Positions 46,980 to 56,255 of a DNA stretch of 64,000 nucleotides are shown one piece after another. Under the pieces are notes generated by a model. It saw nothing but the letters and a program-made list of their open reading frames with translations. It ran no database searches and was not told the origin of the DNA. The stretch is from Pirellulales bacterium (GTDB lineage: Bacteria; Planctomycetota; Planctomycetia; Pirellulales; JAEUIK01): NCBI GenBank assembly GCA_019694435.1, contig JAIBBZ010000006.1, positions 1 to 64,000 on the forward strand. Direction: 5' to 3'. Position 1 is the stretch's first letter; every line of letters begins with the position of its first letter. Made by a program: the position numbers and the translations under genes.

Positions 46980-48896
46980 TTATGGATTGTCCCCTGAGGC
47001 CAACGCTGGCACGCGATAGAGGCGATATGAATCGCCGTCCGCGATCAGCGGCAAGTCGAGCTTCCAATCTTTGTAGACCACGATGTCTTGAAAACCGTAC
47101 TTGCGGGCAAGCTGCTGCCATTCCGGCGCTGTGCGCCGCTGCCACAACTCCCGGCCCGCGTCGCGATAGAGCGAACCGATCGACATCGATTCGCGACTTT
47201 CCAGGGGCCGTGCGAGATCGATGCCGTAGACCTCGTGCAGCACGCGGTACATGTCCGCGCCCGCTTCCGGGACATACCAAATCGCATCGATCGAACCGCC
47301 GCTCAGCAACACGGGGCGGCCCGTCTTCAGTTGCACGAGGAACAGGTCCGAGCCCGTCAGCAACAGGCCCGAACCTTGTCGTGCGGCAGCCAAGGCCGAG
47401 TCAATCGCCATCGCCCCACGCGTGGCCGACCAATGGGTCATCAAGGAAACCAGGCCCGCCACCAGCACCAGCACGATCGAGGCGAAACGCAGCAGGCCTG
47501 GTCCTCGCGGTGAGGCCGAGGACCGTGCGGCCAGCCGGGGCAGCGCGGCAAGTGGAACGACCGCCGCGGCCACGAAGCCCACCGATTCGCGCGCACCGAG
47601 AATCAACGCCAGAACGAGCGCTGCAGCCGTGAGCAGCGCGCCGACCAGTGTTTCAGGCAAGAGACTTGCTGCCAGCGCGTATCCGATCAGCGCCAACAAC
47701 AACTTGGTCGTGCCCGGCATGCCGATCGCAATCAAGGGCAGAAACGTCAGATACACGATGCCCACGAAGAGCGCGCGAACCGAAAGGCGCTGCCAGTTTG
47801 CACCGGCGCAGCCGATCGCAACCGCGGGAAAGGCGAGCGTCACGAGATTCACGTATCGCCCCGGCATCGCGCGGCGAAACAGCGACGGCAATTCGCCTTG
47901 GTGTGCCGTAAGCCCGGCGGCGACCGCCGCCAACAGCCCTGAGCAAACCAAGGCAGCGATCAGCGGGCGGGCCGGTGCGGGTAGCCTGAGCGCCGGGATC
48001 GCCAGCCACAGCAGTCCGAAGAACGCCACGATCAGATTCAGCAATACGGCAGGATGGCCCCAAGCAACGATGCCACGATGCGCGTCCAGATACTCGGCGC
48101 TGAGCGCAAGCAGCTCGCTTTTGATCTGGTCGGACACCCTGGGCAGGTCGCTCCAGAAGGTGGCCTGCCACTTGTAGCTGATCGTCGCGATCAGCAAGCC
48201 CAGCATGGCTGCGACCCAGACCTCGCCGACGGTCTTTCGGGCGCTGGACCAGTTGCAGCAGGTTCCCAGCAGCGCGACCAACACGGCCCATAGACCGACC
48301 GTAAGGTGGATCGCCGGCGCCAGCGCGAGCAGGAACCATCCGGTCTTTCGCCGGCCGCAGCCGAGCAGACCCAGCGCCAGCAGAACGCAACTGAGCGAAA
48401 AGGTTCCATAGGTATGCGGACCGCCGATCAGCGGCAATGGATACGTCGCGCCCAGGACTTTCGCAGCCTCGGTAAAACTGCTGCAGACCAGCGGAGCGAT
48501 CACCGCCAGCCACGGTGGGCCACCCAACGACAAGGTGATCAAGGCCAGGCCCGCAAAGGCGATCGCCCCGCCCAGAGCGACGAGCAGCAGGCTTGCCGAT
48601 TCTGGCGAGGCGCCGGCCTTCAGCAGCAGTGCGGCGACCTGGTTGATCAGCGACCACGCCTTGACGTGATAGATATAGAACGAGTTGTCATGCGGATAGG
48701 AAACGAAGCTGGCGAGCACCTGCCCCGATTCGACGGCCACTTGCCAGGTGCCTTGGCGAATCGCCGCGACTGCGCCGAGGAACGCCGCCAGCGCCGCGAC
48801 CCACAGGGTGTCGCCGGGCGCTTGCAGGGCGACGCGCGCAGGGCGAGCTGCCGCAGCGCTCAGGGGCAGCACGTCTTCCGAGTGAGCCAAAGACAT
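46980..48896 (-). CDS. polytopic membrane protein with C-terminal soluble domain (paralogue 2)
   Basis: 638 residues from the ATG at 48896; an open frame further upstream is not supported. Same architecture as the following gene: about 12 hydrophobic helices, LFRRAMPGRYVNLV, then a soluble end with TGSDLFLVQLKTGRPVLL, WYVPEAG and YKDWKLDLPL. The two are a clear tandem duplication that has diverged. It is the first gene of the minus-strand transcript. The function is not recognised; a part in surface polysaccharide assembly is likely from context. Confidence 0.75.
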   Translation of the reverse strand: MSLAHSEDVLPLSAAAARPARVALQAPGDTLWVAALAAFLGAVAAIRQGTWQVAVESGQVLASFVSYPHDNSFYIYHVKAWSLINQVAALLLKAGASPESASLLLVALGGAIAFAGLALITLSLGGPPWLAVIAPLVCSSFTEAAKVLGATYPLPLIGGPHTYGTFSLSCVLLALGLLGCGRRKTGWFLLALAPAIHLTVGLWAVLVALLGTCCNWSSARKTVGEVWVAAMLGLLIATISYKWQATFWSDLPRVSDQIKSELLALSAEYLDAHRGIVAWGHPAVLLNLIVAFFGLLWLAIPALRLPAPARPLIAALVCSGLLAAVAAGLTAHQGELPSLFRRAMPGRYVNLVTLAFPAVAIGCAGANWQRLSVRALFVGIVYLTFLPLIAIGMPGTTKLLLALIGYALAASLLPETLVGALLTAAALVLALILGARESVGFVAAAVVPLAALPRLAARSSASPRGPGLLRFASIVLVLVAGLVSLMTHWSATRGAMAIDSALAAARQGSGLLLTGSDLFLVQLKTGRPVLLSGGSIDAIWYVPEAGADMYRVLHEVYGIDLARPLESRESMSIGSLYRDAGRELWQRRTAPEWQQLARKYGFQDIVVYKDWKLDLPLIADGDSYRLYRVPALASGDNP

Positions 48897-49158
48897 CGGC
48901 GAATCACGAATTGGCGTCCGTCGAAACGACGGCCAAAGAGGAGTGAGCGGGCGAATATTAGCACGGCGGCGGTACGCTCGCCAATCTTCGTCGACCGGGC
49001 GTAAAATCGGAAAAACCCTGCCAGCTCTTCCCCCATCTCTGGGGCAGGGCTTCCGTCGGCTGCGCCGACAGTTACGATGGAAACCCACGGGAGTTCGACG
49101 GCTCTGGCCACGGCTCCCGGCTTCTCTTCGTCGCATCCTCGGCGGCAGACCAGGGCTC

Positions 49159-50115
49159 ATGAGTCACGCTACCCGGATCTTCGTTGCCGGCAGCAGCACG
49201 CTGATCGGCGCTGCCCTCGTCCGGCGTTTGCAGGACCGCGATGATTACACGCTCGTGCCCGAGCCTGGCGCGGCGGAGCCGTCGTTGTTCGACCCCGCGG
49301 CCCTCGACGCATTCTTCGCCCAGGCACGCCCGGAATACGTGGTCCATGCGGCGGGGCCCTCGGGCGGAATCGCCGCCAACGTGCGGCGGGGCGCCGAGCT
49401 GGCGCACGACAACCTGCTGATCACGGCGCATCTGTTCGACGCGGCGCGGCGCCATGGGGTCGAGCGACTGCTGTACCTGGCCAGTTCTTGCTGTTATCCG
49501 CGCGAGTGCCACCAACCGATGCGCGTCGAGGATCTCTGGAGCGGGCCGCTCGAACCGACCAACGAGCCATACGCGGCGGCCAAGCTCGCGGGCCTGGCGC
49601 TGGCCCAGGCGTATCGCCGACAGTATGGCGTCGATTTTCGCGTCGGCATTCCGGCCAATGCGTTTGGCCCGGGCGACGATTTTGACCCCGCCGAAGCGCA
49701 CGTGATTCCGTCGCTGATGGCTCGGCTCGAGACGGCCCGGCAAAACTCCGACCCGGCGGTCACAGTCTGGGGCACCGGCCAGCCGCGGCGCGAGTTCGTG
49801 TTTGCCGACGACCTGGCCGACGCATGCCTGTTTGTGCTCGAGCACCTCGACTGCCCCGAGGTGATCAATCTCGGCGGCGGCGGCGACGTCTCGATCGGCG
49901 AGCTGGCCAGGCTGCTCGCCGAAACGGTCGGGTATCACGGGCGGCTCGAATTCGACGCCTCGAAGCCCGACGGCATGCCGCGCAAAGCGCTCGATTGTGG
50001 TCCACTGCTGGCGTTGGGCTTTCGCCCTGCGACCGATCTGAGCGCAGGCCTGCGGGCCACGTACCGCTGGTATCGCAGCCAACTCGAGGCGGTGGAGACG
50101 TCGCATGTTGCTTGA
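49159..50115 (+). CDS. GDP-L-fucose synthase-like epimerase/reductase
   Basis: 318 residues from the ATG at 49159. Extended SDR with an N-terminal nucleotide motif VAGSSTLIGAALVRRL, the GDP-fucose-synthase-like active site YLASSCCYP, and EPTNEPYAAAKLAGLALA (Tyr-x-x-x-Lys). The motif ANAFGPGDDFD is also as in the Fcl/WcaG family. In that family it epimerises and reduces GDP-4-keto-6-deoxymannose. A related 4-keto sugar is likely here. Its 3' end overlaps the next gene by 11 bases. Confidence 0.85.
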   Translation: MSHATRIFVAGSSTLIGAALVRRLQDRDDYTLVPEPGAAEPSLFDPAALDAFFAQARPEYVVHAAGPSGGIAANVRRGAELAHDNLLITAHLFDAARRHGVERLLYLASSCCYPRECHQPMRVEDLWSGPLEPTNEPYAAAKLAGLALAQAYRRQYGVDFRVGIPANAFGPGDDFDPAEAHVIPSLMARLETARQNSDPAVTVWGTGQPRREFVFADDLADACLFVLEHLDCPEVINLGGGGDVSIGELARLLAETVGYHGRLEFDASKPDGMPRKALDCGPLLALGFRPATDLSAGLRATYRWYRSQLEAVETSHVA

Positions 50116-51043
50116 ACGGCTCTATCGATCGCTCTATCTGATTCGTCGCGTGGAAGAAGAAGTTGCCCGCGTCTATTCGAGCGATGTGATTCTCAGCCCG
50201 ATTCATCTCTCGATTGGCCAGGAAGCGATCTCGGTGGCCGTGTGCCAGGCGCTGGCGGCGGACGACGTCGTGTTCGGCTCCTATCGCAGTCATGCGCTGT
50301 ACCTGGCCAAGGGCGGAGATCTGCGCGGGATGCTGGCCGAGCTGTACGGCAAGGCCACGGGCGTGGCCAAGGGCAAGGCGGGCTCGATGCACCTGCTCGA
50401 TACCTCGGTCCACATGATGGGCTCGTCGGCCGTGGTGGGGACGACCATTCCGCACGCCGTGGGCTATGCGCTGGCGCTGGCCATGCGCGGCGAACCTCGC
50501 GTGGTGGTGAGCTTCTTCGGCGAAGGCGCCGTCGAAGAAGGGGTCTTCGCCGAGAGCTTGAACTATGCGGCGCTCAAGCGTCTACCCGTGCTGTTTGTGT
50601 GCGAGAACAACGGTTACGCGATTCACACGCCGCAGCAGGCGCGGCAGGCGCTGCCCGACGTTTGCGCCAAGGCCGAATCGCTGGGCGTAGCGGCCGAATG
50701 CTTTGCCGAGCTGGATGCCGAGCGCCTCTACCATCGCACGAGCGAGGTCGTGGCCGAGCTGCGTTCTGGCGCGCGGGGACCCGTGCTGTTCGAGTGCCAT
50801 TGCTACCGCTGGCGGGAACACGTCGGACCGGCCGAGGATTTTGCGATCGGCTACCGTCCCCGCAGCGAGGCCGAGCCGTGGCTGGCCGGCGACAGCCTGG
50901 CGTGCCTGGCGCGCAAGCTCGACCCGACCCAGCGCGACGCGATCGAGCAACAGGTCGAACGGCAAATTGCCGATGCTTTCCGCTACGCCCAGGACAGTCC
51001 TTGGCCGGGGGCCGAGGAACTCTATACCGACCTGTTCGCCTGA
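50105..51043 (+). CDS. thiamine diphosphate-dependent E1 component, alpha subunit
   Basis: 312 residues; overlaps the previous gene. It has the 2-oxoacid dehydrogenase/acetoin dehydrogenase E1-alpha pattern: HLSIGQEAISVAVCQAL, GSMHLLDTSVHMMGSSAVVG, and the TPP site FFGEGAVEEG (Glu where GDG is usual) with CENNGYAIHTP. No E2 lipoyl acyltransferase or E3 gene is nearby, so it is not part of a full dehydrogenase complex. In a sugar cluster it more likely makes a carbon-carbon bond or transfers an acyl group; this is inference. Confidence 0.85.
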   Translation: MLLERLYRSLYLIRRVEEEVARVYSSDVILSPIHLSIGQEAISVAVCQALAADDVVFGSYRSHALYLAKGGDLRGMLAELYGKATGVAKGKAGSMHLLDTSVHMMGSSAVVGTTIPHAVGYALALAMRGEPRVVVSFFGEGAVEEGVFAESLNYAALKRLPVLFVCENNGYAIHTPQQARQALPDVCAKAESLGVAAECFAELDAERLYHRTSEVVAELRSGARGPVLFECHCYRWREHVGPAEDFAIGYRPRSEAEPWLAGDSLACLARKLDPTQRDAIEQQVERQIADAFRYAQDSPWPGAEELYTDLFA

Positions 51044-51098
51044 TGTCGTGCATGTTGCCGCCGCGCGGCATGTTGGTGGCCACGTCCAAGATCACACC

Positions 51099-52145
51099 AT
51101 GGAACGCACTCTGACTTTTTCCGAGGCGCTGCACGAAGCGACGGCGCAAGAAATGCGCCGCGATCCGCGCGTCTTTGTCCTGGGGCAGGGAATCGACGAT
51201 TTCAAAGGGTTCTACGGCACAACCAAAGGACTCGTCGAAGAATTCGGCCGCGACCGCATCCTCGACACGCCGCTGGCGGAAGACGGCATGACCGGCGTGG
51301 CGATCGGCGCGGCCATGGCCGGCATGCGACCCATCCAGACTCACATCCGGATGGACTTCATGCTCCTGGCGATGAATCAAATCGTGAATATCGCGGCCAA
51401 GGCCCGCTACATGTACGGCGGCCAGGTCTCGGTACCGCTTGTCGTACGCGGGGTGATCGGGCGGAGTTGGGGGCAAGGCGCCCAACATTCACAAGGCCTG
51501 CACGCCTTCTTCATGCACGTGCCTGGCCTGCGCGTCGTCGCCCCGACGACGCCCTACGACGGCAAAGGCCTGCTGCTGCAGAGCATCCGCAGCGACGACC
51601 CGGTGATTTTCATCGAGCATCGCATGGTGCATTTCCAGCGCGGCCACGTGCCGGAGGGCGACTACACGGTTCCCTTTGGCCAGGCCCGCGTGCTGGCCCC
51701 CGGTCGAGACGTGACGCTGGTCGGCGTCTCGCACGCGGTCGTCGAATGCATGCGTGCCCGGGCCTCGCTCGTCGAGGTCGGCATCGAGGCCGAAGTGATC
51801 GACCCGGTCAGCCTGAGCCCGATGGACTTCGACACCCTTGCCGCCAGCGTGCGGCGCACAGGTCACCTGGTGGTCGTCGATTCTTCGTGGGCGTTCTGCG
51901 GCGCGAGCGCCGAAATCGTCGCCGGCATTGCCGAGCGATTGGGCACGACGAACGGGTTCCGCTTCGTGCGGATGGGCTTCGCGCCGACGGTCTGCCCGAC
52001 GACCAAGCCGCTTGAGCGGCTGTTCTATCCGGACGCCGCCGACATTGCCGAACAGGCCTGCCGGCTGCTGCGCGGCGCGGCGAGCGACTGGCGCCCCGCG
52101 CGGATCGAAGCGCCCGAGATTCTCGAATTCCGGGGACCTTTCTGA
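51099..52145 (+). CDS. thiamine diphosphate-dependent E1 component, beta subunit
   Basis: 348 residues from the ATG at 51099, 55 bases after the alpha subunit. Transketolase-type E1-beta motifs: TFSEALHEATAQEMRRDP, DTPLAEDGMTGVAIGAAMAG (the catalytic Glu region), PLVVRGVIGRSWGQGAQHSQ, FIEHRMVHF, and EVIDPVSLSPMDFDTLAASV. It forms the heterotetrameric E1 with the alpha subunit. Its stop overlaps the next start (TGATG), linking it to the sugar dehydratase. Confidence 0.87.
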   Translation: MERTLTFSEALHEATAQEMRRDPRVFVLGQGIDDFKGFYGTTKGLVEEFGRDRILDTPLAEDGMTGVAIGAAMAGMRPIQTHIRMDFMLLAMNQIVNIAAKARYMYGGQVSVPLVVRGVIGRSWGQGAQHSQGLHAFFMHVPGLRVVAPTTPYDGKGLLLQSIRSDDPVIFIEHRMVHFQRGHVPEGDYTVPFGQARVLAPGRDVTLVGVSHAVVECMRARASLVEVGIEAEVIDPVSLSPMDFDTLAASVRRTGHLVVVDSSWAFCGASAEIVAGIAERLGTTNGFRFVRMGFAPTVCPTTKPLERLFYPDAADIAEQACRLLRGAASDWRPARIEAPEILEFRGPF

Positions 52146-53362
52146 TGTGCCCCGCGGGCGTGCCCAATCTCGATCTGCCCCTGATGCGGAACAACATCAC
52201 GGCCGAAGACCTGGCCGAGGTGCGCCAGTTTCTGGCGGCCGAGCCGCCGCCGATTCTCACCCAGTCGCAACAGGTCGCGCAATTCGAGCGCGAATGGTCG
52301 GACTGGCTGGGGGTCCGCTACAGCGTGTTCGTCAATTCCGGCTCGTCGGCCAACCTGATCACGCTCGCGGCGCTGCGCTGGTTGGTCGGGCCGGGCGAGG
52401 TGATCGTACCGCCGCTGACCTGGGTCAGCGATATCGTCGCCGTCCTGCTGGCCGGTTTCGAGCCCGTGTTCGTCGATATCGACCGCCGGACCCTGGGGCT
52501 CGACACGCGCGCCGTGATCGAGCGACTATCGCCGCGGACGAAGGCCGTCTTTCCGACGCACGTATTGGGCTACAACGCGCTCACCGATGAATTGCTCGAC
52601 GAGCTCCGCCGCCGCGGCGTGCCTTTGATCGAAGACGTGTGCGAGGCGCATGGCGCCACGTTTCGCGGTAACAAGCTCGGCACCCAGAGCCTGATGTCGA
52701 ATTTCTCCTTCTATTACGCCCATCACATGAGCACGATCGAAGGCGGCATGGTTTCGACCGACGATCCGGCGTGCTACGAGCGGCTCCGTATGCTGCGTTC
52801 ACATGGGATGGTGCGCGAAGCCAGCCAGGCCGACACGCGCGCTGCTTACCAGCGCGAGTTTCCCGACTTGAACCCTGATTTCATCTTTGCGTATCCGGCG
52901 TTCAACGTGCGCAGCACGGAGATCAACGCGGTCATCGGGCGGTCGCAGTTGCGCCGACTCGATCGCCAGAACGAACGTCGCCGCGAACACCTGCAGCTGT
53001 TTCTCGCACGCCTCGATCCGTCGAGGTATCGAACCGATTTCGCGGTCGAAGGCTCGTGCAATTACGCGTTCACGCTCGTCCTGAACGAGCCGAACGAAGT
53101 CTTGCGCGACAACTGCGTAGCGGCCATGCGGGCCGCGCGGGTCGAGTTCCGCCGCGGCCTCTCGGGTGGAGGGAACCAGTTGCGGCAGCCTTATCTGCAA
53201 GGTCGCATCGCGCCGGTCGACCTGAGCCAGTTCCCGCAGGTCGAGCACGTCCACTTTTTCGGCTTTTACATCGGCAATTTTCCCGATCTCGAGCCTGCGC
53301 GCATCGAGGCGCTGTGCGCACTGTTGAACGGGATGCCGGCCGATCGCCGTTGGAGTCCGTAA
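52145..53362 (+). CDS. DegT/ColD-RfbH-type PLP sugar 3-dehydratase
   Basis: 405 residues; ATG overlaps the upstream stop. It has the fold-type I DegT/StrS pattern: VNSGSSANLITLAAL, VPPLTWVSDI, LIEDVCEAHGATFRG. At the position of the PLP-binding Lys it has a His pair (YYAHHMSTIEGGMV, His193-His194), as in ColD and RfbH. Those enzymes use His to remove the C3 hydroxyl of GDP- or CDP-4-keto-6-deoxysugars rather than transaminate. No cysteine cluster for an RfbH-type iron-sulfur centre was noted, so it is closer to ColD. It is therefore probably a dehydratase giving a 3,6-dideoxy-4-keto sugar. Confidence 0.85.
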   Translation: MCPAGVPNLDLPLMRNNITAEDLAEVRQFLAAEPPPILTQSQQVAQFEREWSDWLGVRYSVFVNSGSSANLITLAALRWLVGPGEVIVPPLTWVSDIVAVLLAGFEPVFVDIDRRTLGLDTRAVIERLSPRTKAVFPTHVLGYNALTDELLDELRRRGVPLIEDVCEAHGATFRGNKLGTQSLMSNFSFYYAHHMSTIEGGMVSTDDPACYERLRMLRSHGMVREASQADTRAAYQREFPDLNPDFIFAYPAFNVRSTEINAVIGRSQLRRLDRQNERRREHLQLFLARLDPSRYRTDFAVEGSCNYAFTLVLNEPNEVLRDNCVAAMRAARVEFRRGLSGGGNQLRQPYLQGRIAPVDLSQFPQVEHVHFFGFYIGNFPDLEPARIEALCALLNGMPADRRWSP

Positions 53363-53363
53363 C

Positions 53364-54872
53364 ATGCCCGACCAAGCACGGCTCGACTTGCTGCTGATCA
53401 ATCCGTCCAGCCGCAAACGCGTCTATCAATCGCTGGCCAATGAATTGGCGGCGATCGAACCCCCGGTCTGGGCCGGGCTGATGGCCAGCTTCGCGCGCAG
53501 GCACGGTCTCAGCGTCGACATCCTCGACGCCGAGGCGCTGGGCCTGTCGGCCGACGAGACCGCGGCCCAGGTGGCCGACGCGCGCCCGCGGCTCGCGGCC
53601 GTGGTGGTGTACGGTCATCAGCCGTCTGCCTCGACGCAGGTGATGCCGGCCGCGGGCGAGGTCTGCCGCGCCGTGAAGCTGGCCGAGCCTCAGCAGCTCG
53701 TGGCCCTGGTCGGCGGACACGTGGCCGCGCTGCCCCGGCGCACCATGGAAGAAGAGGCGGCCGATTTTGTCGCCGCCGGCGAGGGGCTGCATGCCCTGGT
53801 CGAGTTGGTTCAGATCCTGCGCGGAGGCGGAGACGATTTCGACCAGGTCAGCGATCTATGGTACCGCCGCGCGGGCGAGATTCATGCCAGCCCGCGGCGG
53901 GCGTCGCTCGTCAAGGACCTCGACGACACGATGCCGGGCATCGCCTGGGACCTGCTGCCGATGGAGCTGTATCGAGCTCACAACTGGCACTGCCTCGACG
54001 GTTTGCAGCGCCAGCCGTATGCGGCGATCTACACGACGCTCGGCTGCCCTTATAAGTGCACGTTCTGCTGCATTCAGGCCCCGTTTAAAAGCGGTGAGGC
54101 GGCCGCGGGGCTTCGGGCCTCGGCGAACAGCTATCGCTATTGGAGCCCGGGCCGGATTGCCGACGAGCTGACGATGCTGGTCGAGCGCTACGGCGTGCGC
54201 AACGTCAAATTCGCCGACGAGATGTTCGTACTGAGCCGCAAACACGTCGAGGCGATCTGCGATTTGCTGATCGAACGCGAGCTCGGTCTCAACATTTGGG
54301 CCTATGCGCGCGTTGACACCGTGCAGGAAGGGCTGCTCGAGAAGCTCAAGCGCGCAGGCTTCAATTGGCTGGCCTTCGGCATCGAGGCGGCCAATGCCCG
54401 GGTGCGCGACGGCGTCGACAAGGGGTTCAGTCAGGCGGACATTGCGCGGACGATCAACCAGGTACGCGCGCACGGCATCCGCGTCATCGGCAACTACATC
54501 TTCGGTCTGCCCGACGACGATCGGGCGACGATGCAGGAAACGCTCGACCTGGCCCTGGACTTGAATTGCGAGTTCGCCAACTTCTACTGCGCGATGGCCT
54601 ATCCCGGTTCGCGACTGTACGACGAAGCGCTCGCGGCCGGCTGGAGGCTGCCAGCAACCTGGAGCGGCTATTCGCAGCATGCCGTCGATACGCTGCCGCT
54701 GCCGACGCGTCATGTGTCGGCGGGCGAGGTCTTGCGATTCCGTGATGAGGCCTTCCAGACCTACTTCACCGATCCGCGCTACCTCGACCTGATCCAACGG
54801 GAGTTCGGCCGAGCCACGCGCGATCACATCGTGGAAATGACCGGACACCGCCTGGCCCGGCAACACTACTAG
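53364..54872 (+). CDS. B12-binding domain radical SAM protein
   Basis: 502 residues. The N-terminal Rossmann-like cobalamin-binding domain (LLLINPSSRKRVYQS, GHQPSAS, ALVGGHVAALPRRTMEEE) is followed by a radical SAM barrel with CPYKCTFC (Cys228, 232, 235), then IKFADE-type and GIEAANARVRDGVDKGFS motifs. The class includes methyltransferases and ring-rearranging enzymes acting on sugars, lipids and antibiotics. It starts two bases after the dehydratase gene, which suggests action on the same sugar or its lipid carrier. Confidence 0.87.
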   Translation: MPDQARLDLLLINPSSRKRVYQSLANELAAIEPPVWAGLMASFARRHGLSVDILDAEALGLSADETAAQVADARPRLAAVVVYGHQPSASTQVMPAAGEVCRAVKLAEPQQLVALVGGHVAALPRRTMEEEAADFVAAGEGLHALVELVQILRGGGDDFDQVSDLWYRRAGEIHASPRRASLVKDLDDTMPGIAWDLLPMELYRAHNWHCLDGLQRQPYAAIYTTLGCPYKCTFCCIQAPFKSGEAAAGLRASANSYRYWSPGRIADELTMLVERYGVRNVKFADEMFVLSRKHVEAICDLLIERELGLNIWAYARVDTVQEGLLEKLKRAGFNWLAFGIEAANARVRDGVDKGFSQADIARTINQVRAHGIRVIGNYIFGLPDDDRATMQETLDLALDLNCEFANFYCAMAYPGSRLYDEALAAGWRLPATWSGYSQHAVDTLPLPTRHVSAGEVLRFRDEAFQTYFTDPRYLDLIQREFGRATRDHIVEMTGHRLARQHY

Positions 54873-54890
54873 TCCGTCCCCCGAACCACC

Positions 54891-55943
54891 ATGACGCACA
54901 GCAACCCCTCGCCCCCCGCGCCCGGCCGGGACGCCCTGCGCCCGGTCGTCTCGGTCGTGTTGTCGTTCTGGAACGAAGAGGACGTGCTGCCCGAGCTGGT
55001 GCGCCGCTTGCGCGCCGTGTTTGCGGCATTGCGAGACGCGAATCAAATCGCCGGCCACGAACTGGTGTTCGTCAACGATGCCTCGACCGATCAATCGGAG
55101 GCGCTGCTCTATCGGCTGGCCGAGGGGCACGACGACCTGCGCGTCGTGAACATGAGCCGCAATTTTGGCGTTTCGCCCTGCGTGCTGGCCGGCATGGCTC
55201 ATGCCACGGGCGACGTCGTGGTCTACATGGACGCCGACCTGCAAGACCCGCCCGAGGTGATTCCCGAGCTGTTGCGGGCCTGGCGCGAAGATCCTCACGT
55301 CGAGGTCGTGCACACGGTTCGCCAGTCCCGCGCGGGCGAAACCCGGCTCAAGCTTGCGATTACGGCGATTGGCTACCGCCTGCTGAAATCCGTGTCCTCG
55401 ATCGATCTGCCGCTCGAGGCGGGCGATTTCAAGCTGCTGACTCGCAGGGCCGTCGATCAAGTCCTGCAGTTCGAGGAAAAGCGGCCGTTTCTGCGCGGTC
55501 TGGTTTGCTGGATCGGGTTCAAACAGGCCAAAGTCCACTATCACCGCGAGGCGCGTGCGGCCGGCGCGACGAAATTTCCCGTGCTGGGCGTCAAGGTCAT
55601 CCGCAATTTCATCGATTCGGCGGTCGTGGCCTTTTCCGACGTGCCGCTGAAGTTCTCGACTGCGATGGGATTGGGGTGTTCGCTGTTGTCGCTCGCCAGC
55701 CTGATTTGGATCGCGGTCGCCTGGTTGCTGGGCCACTCGATTTCCGGCCAGGCGGCGATCCTCACGGCGATCTTCTTCATCGGCGGCGTGCAACTGCTGT
55801 CGATCGGCATCCTCGGCAATTATCTGGGGTCGATTTTTCTCGAGACCAAGCGTCGCCCCAATTACATCGTCCGCGACACGTTCGGATTCAACGGCGCGCG
55901 TCCGCCAACGGTTCCAGCGCACGTCGATGCGCAAGCGCCTTGA
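54891..55943 (+). CDS. family 2 glycosyltransferase, polyprenyl-phosphate type
   Basis: 350 residues. The GT2 core has VSVVLSFWNEEDVLPELV, FVNDASTDQS and MDADLQDPPEVI (DxD). The C-terminus has two transmembrane helices (residues about 250-310) as in ArnC/DPM1-like enzymes that load sugars on undecaprenyl phosphate. It would act at the inner membrane with a nucleotide sugar from this cluster. It is the last gene of the plus-strand half of the polysaccharide cluster. Confidence 0.88.
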   Translation: MTHSNPSPPAPGRDALRPVVSVVLSFWNEEDVLPELVRRLRAVFAALRDANQIAGHELVFVNDASTDQSEALLYRLAEGHDDLRVVNMSRNFGVSPCVLAGMAHATGDVVVYMDADLQDPPEVIPELLRAWREDPHVEVVHTVRQSRAGETRLKLAITAIGYRLLKSVSSIDLPLEAGDFKLLTRRAVDQVLQFEEKRPFLRGLVCWIGFKQAKVHYHREARAAGATKFPVLGVKVIRNFIDSAVVAFSDVPLKFSTAMGLGCSLLSLASLIWIAVAWLLGHSISGQAAILTAIFFIGGVQLLSIGILGNYLGSIFLETKRRPNYIVRDTFGFNGARPPTVPAHVDAQAP

Positions 55944-56255
55944 CGGATCGTCGTCGATCAGCGGATGTTTGGATCGAGCCGGGCCGGGGATTGTAGCGCT
56001 GAACGGCTATCCCGCGCCGTCAAATCGTGCAAGGCTCGCGCGTTGCTCCCCACGTGTGGAGGCAAGGCTCTGCACCAGTCGTCGTAGACATGGGGATTTT
56101 CCACGGTGGATTTGACCGCCCCCCGATAGCGAACTAGGGTTCAGATGCGGCCGAAGAATTCACGGGCAGCACAGGTAAGCTTGGGCCGCGGACGATACTG
56201 AGCCGCCTTCTTCTGCAAACCTCGTCTCGCGTTTCTTTTCACACGGGGGTGAGCA
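55944..56255. other. intergenic region after the polysaccharide cluster
   Basis: 312 bases without a gene. A nearly perfect 16-base palindrome, CTCCCCACGTGTGGAG, lies at 56046-56061 around a CACGTG core and may be an operator. No terminator with T-run was seen after the glycosyltransferase gene. Confidence 0.3.
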
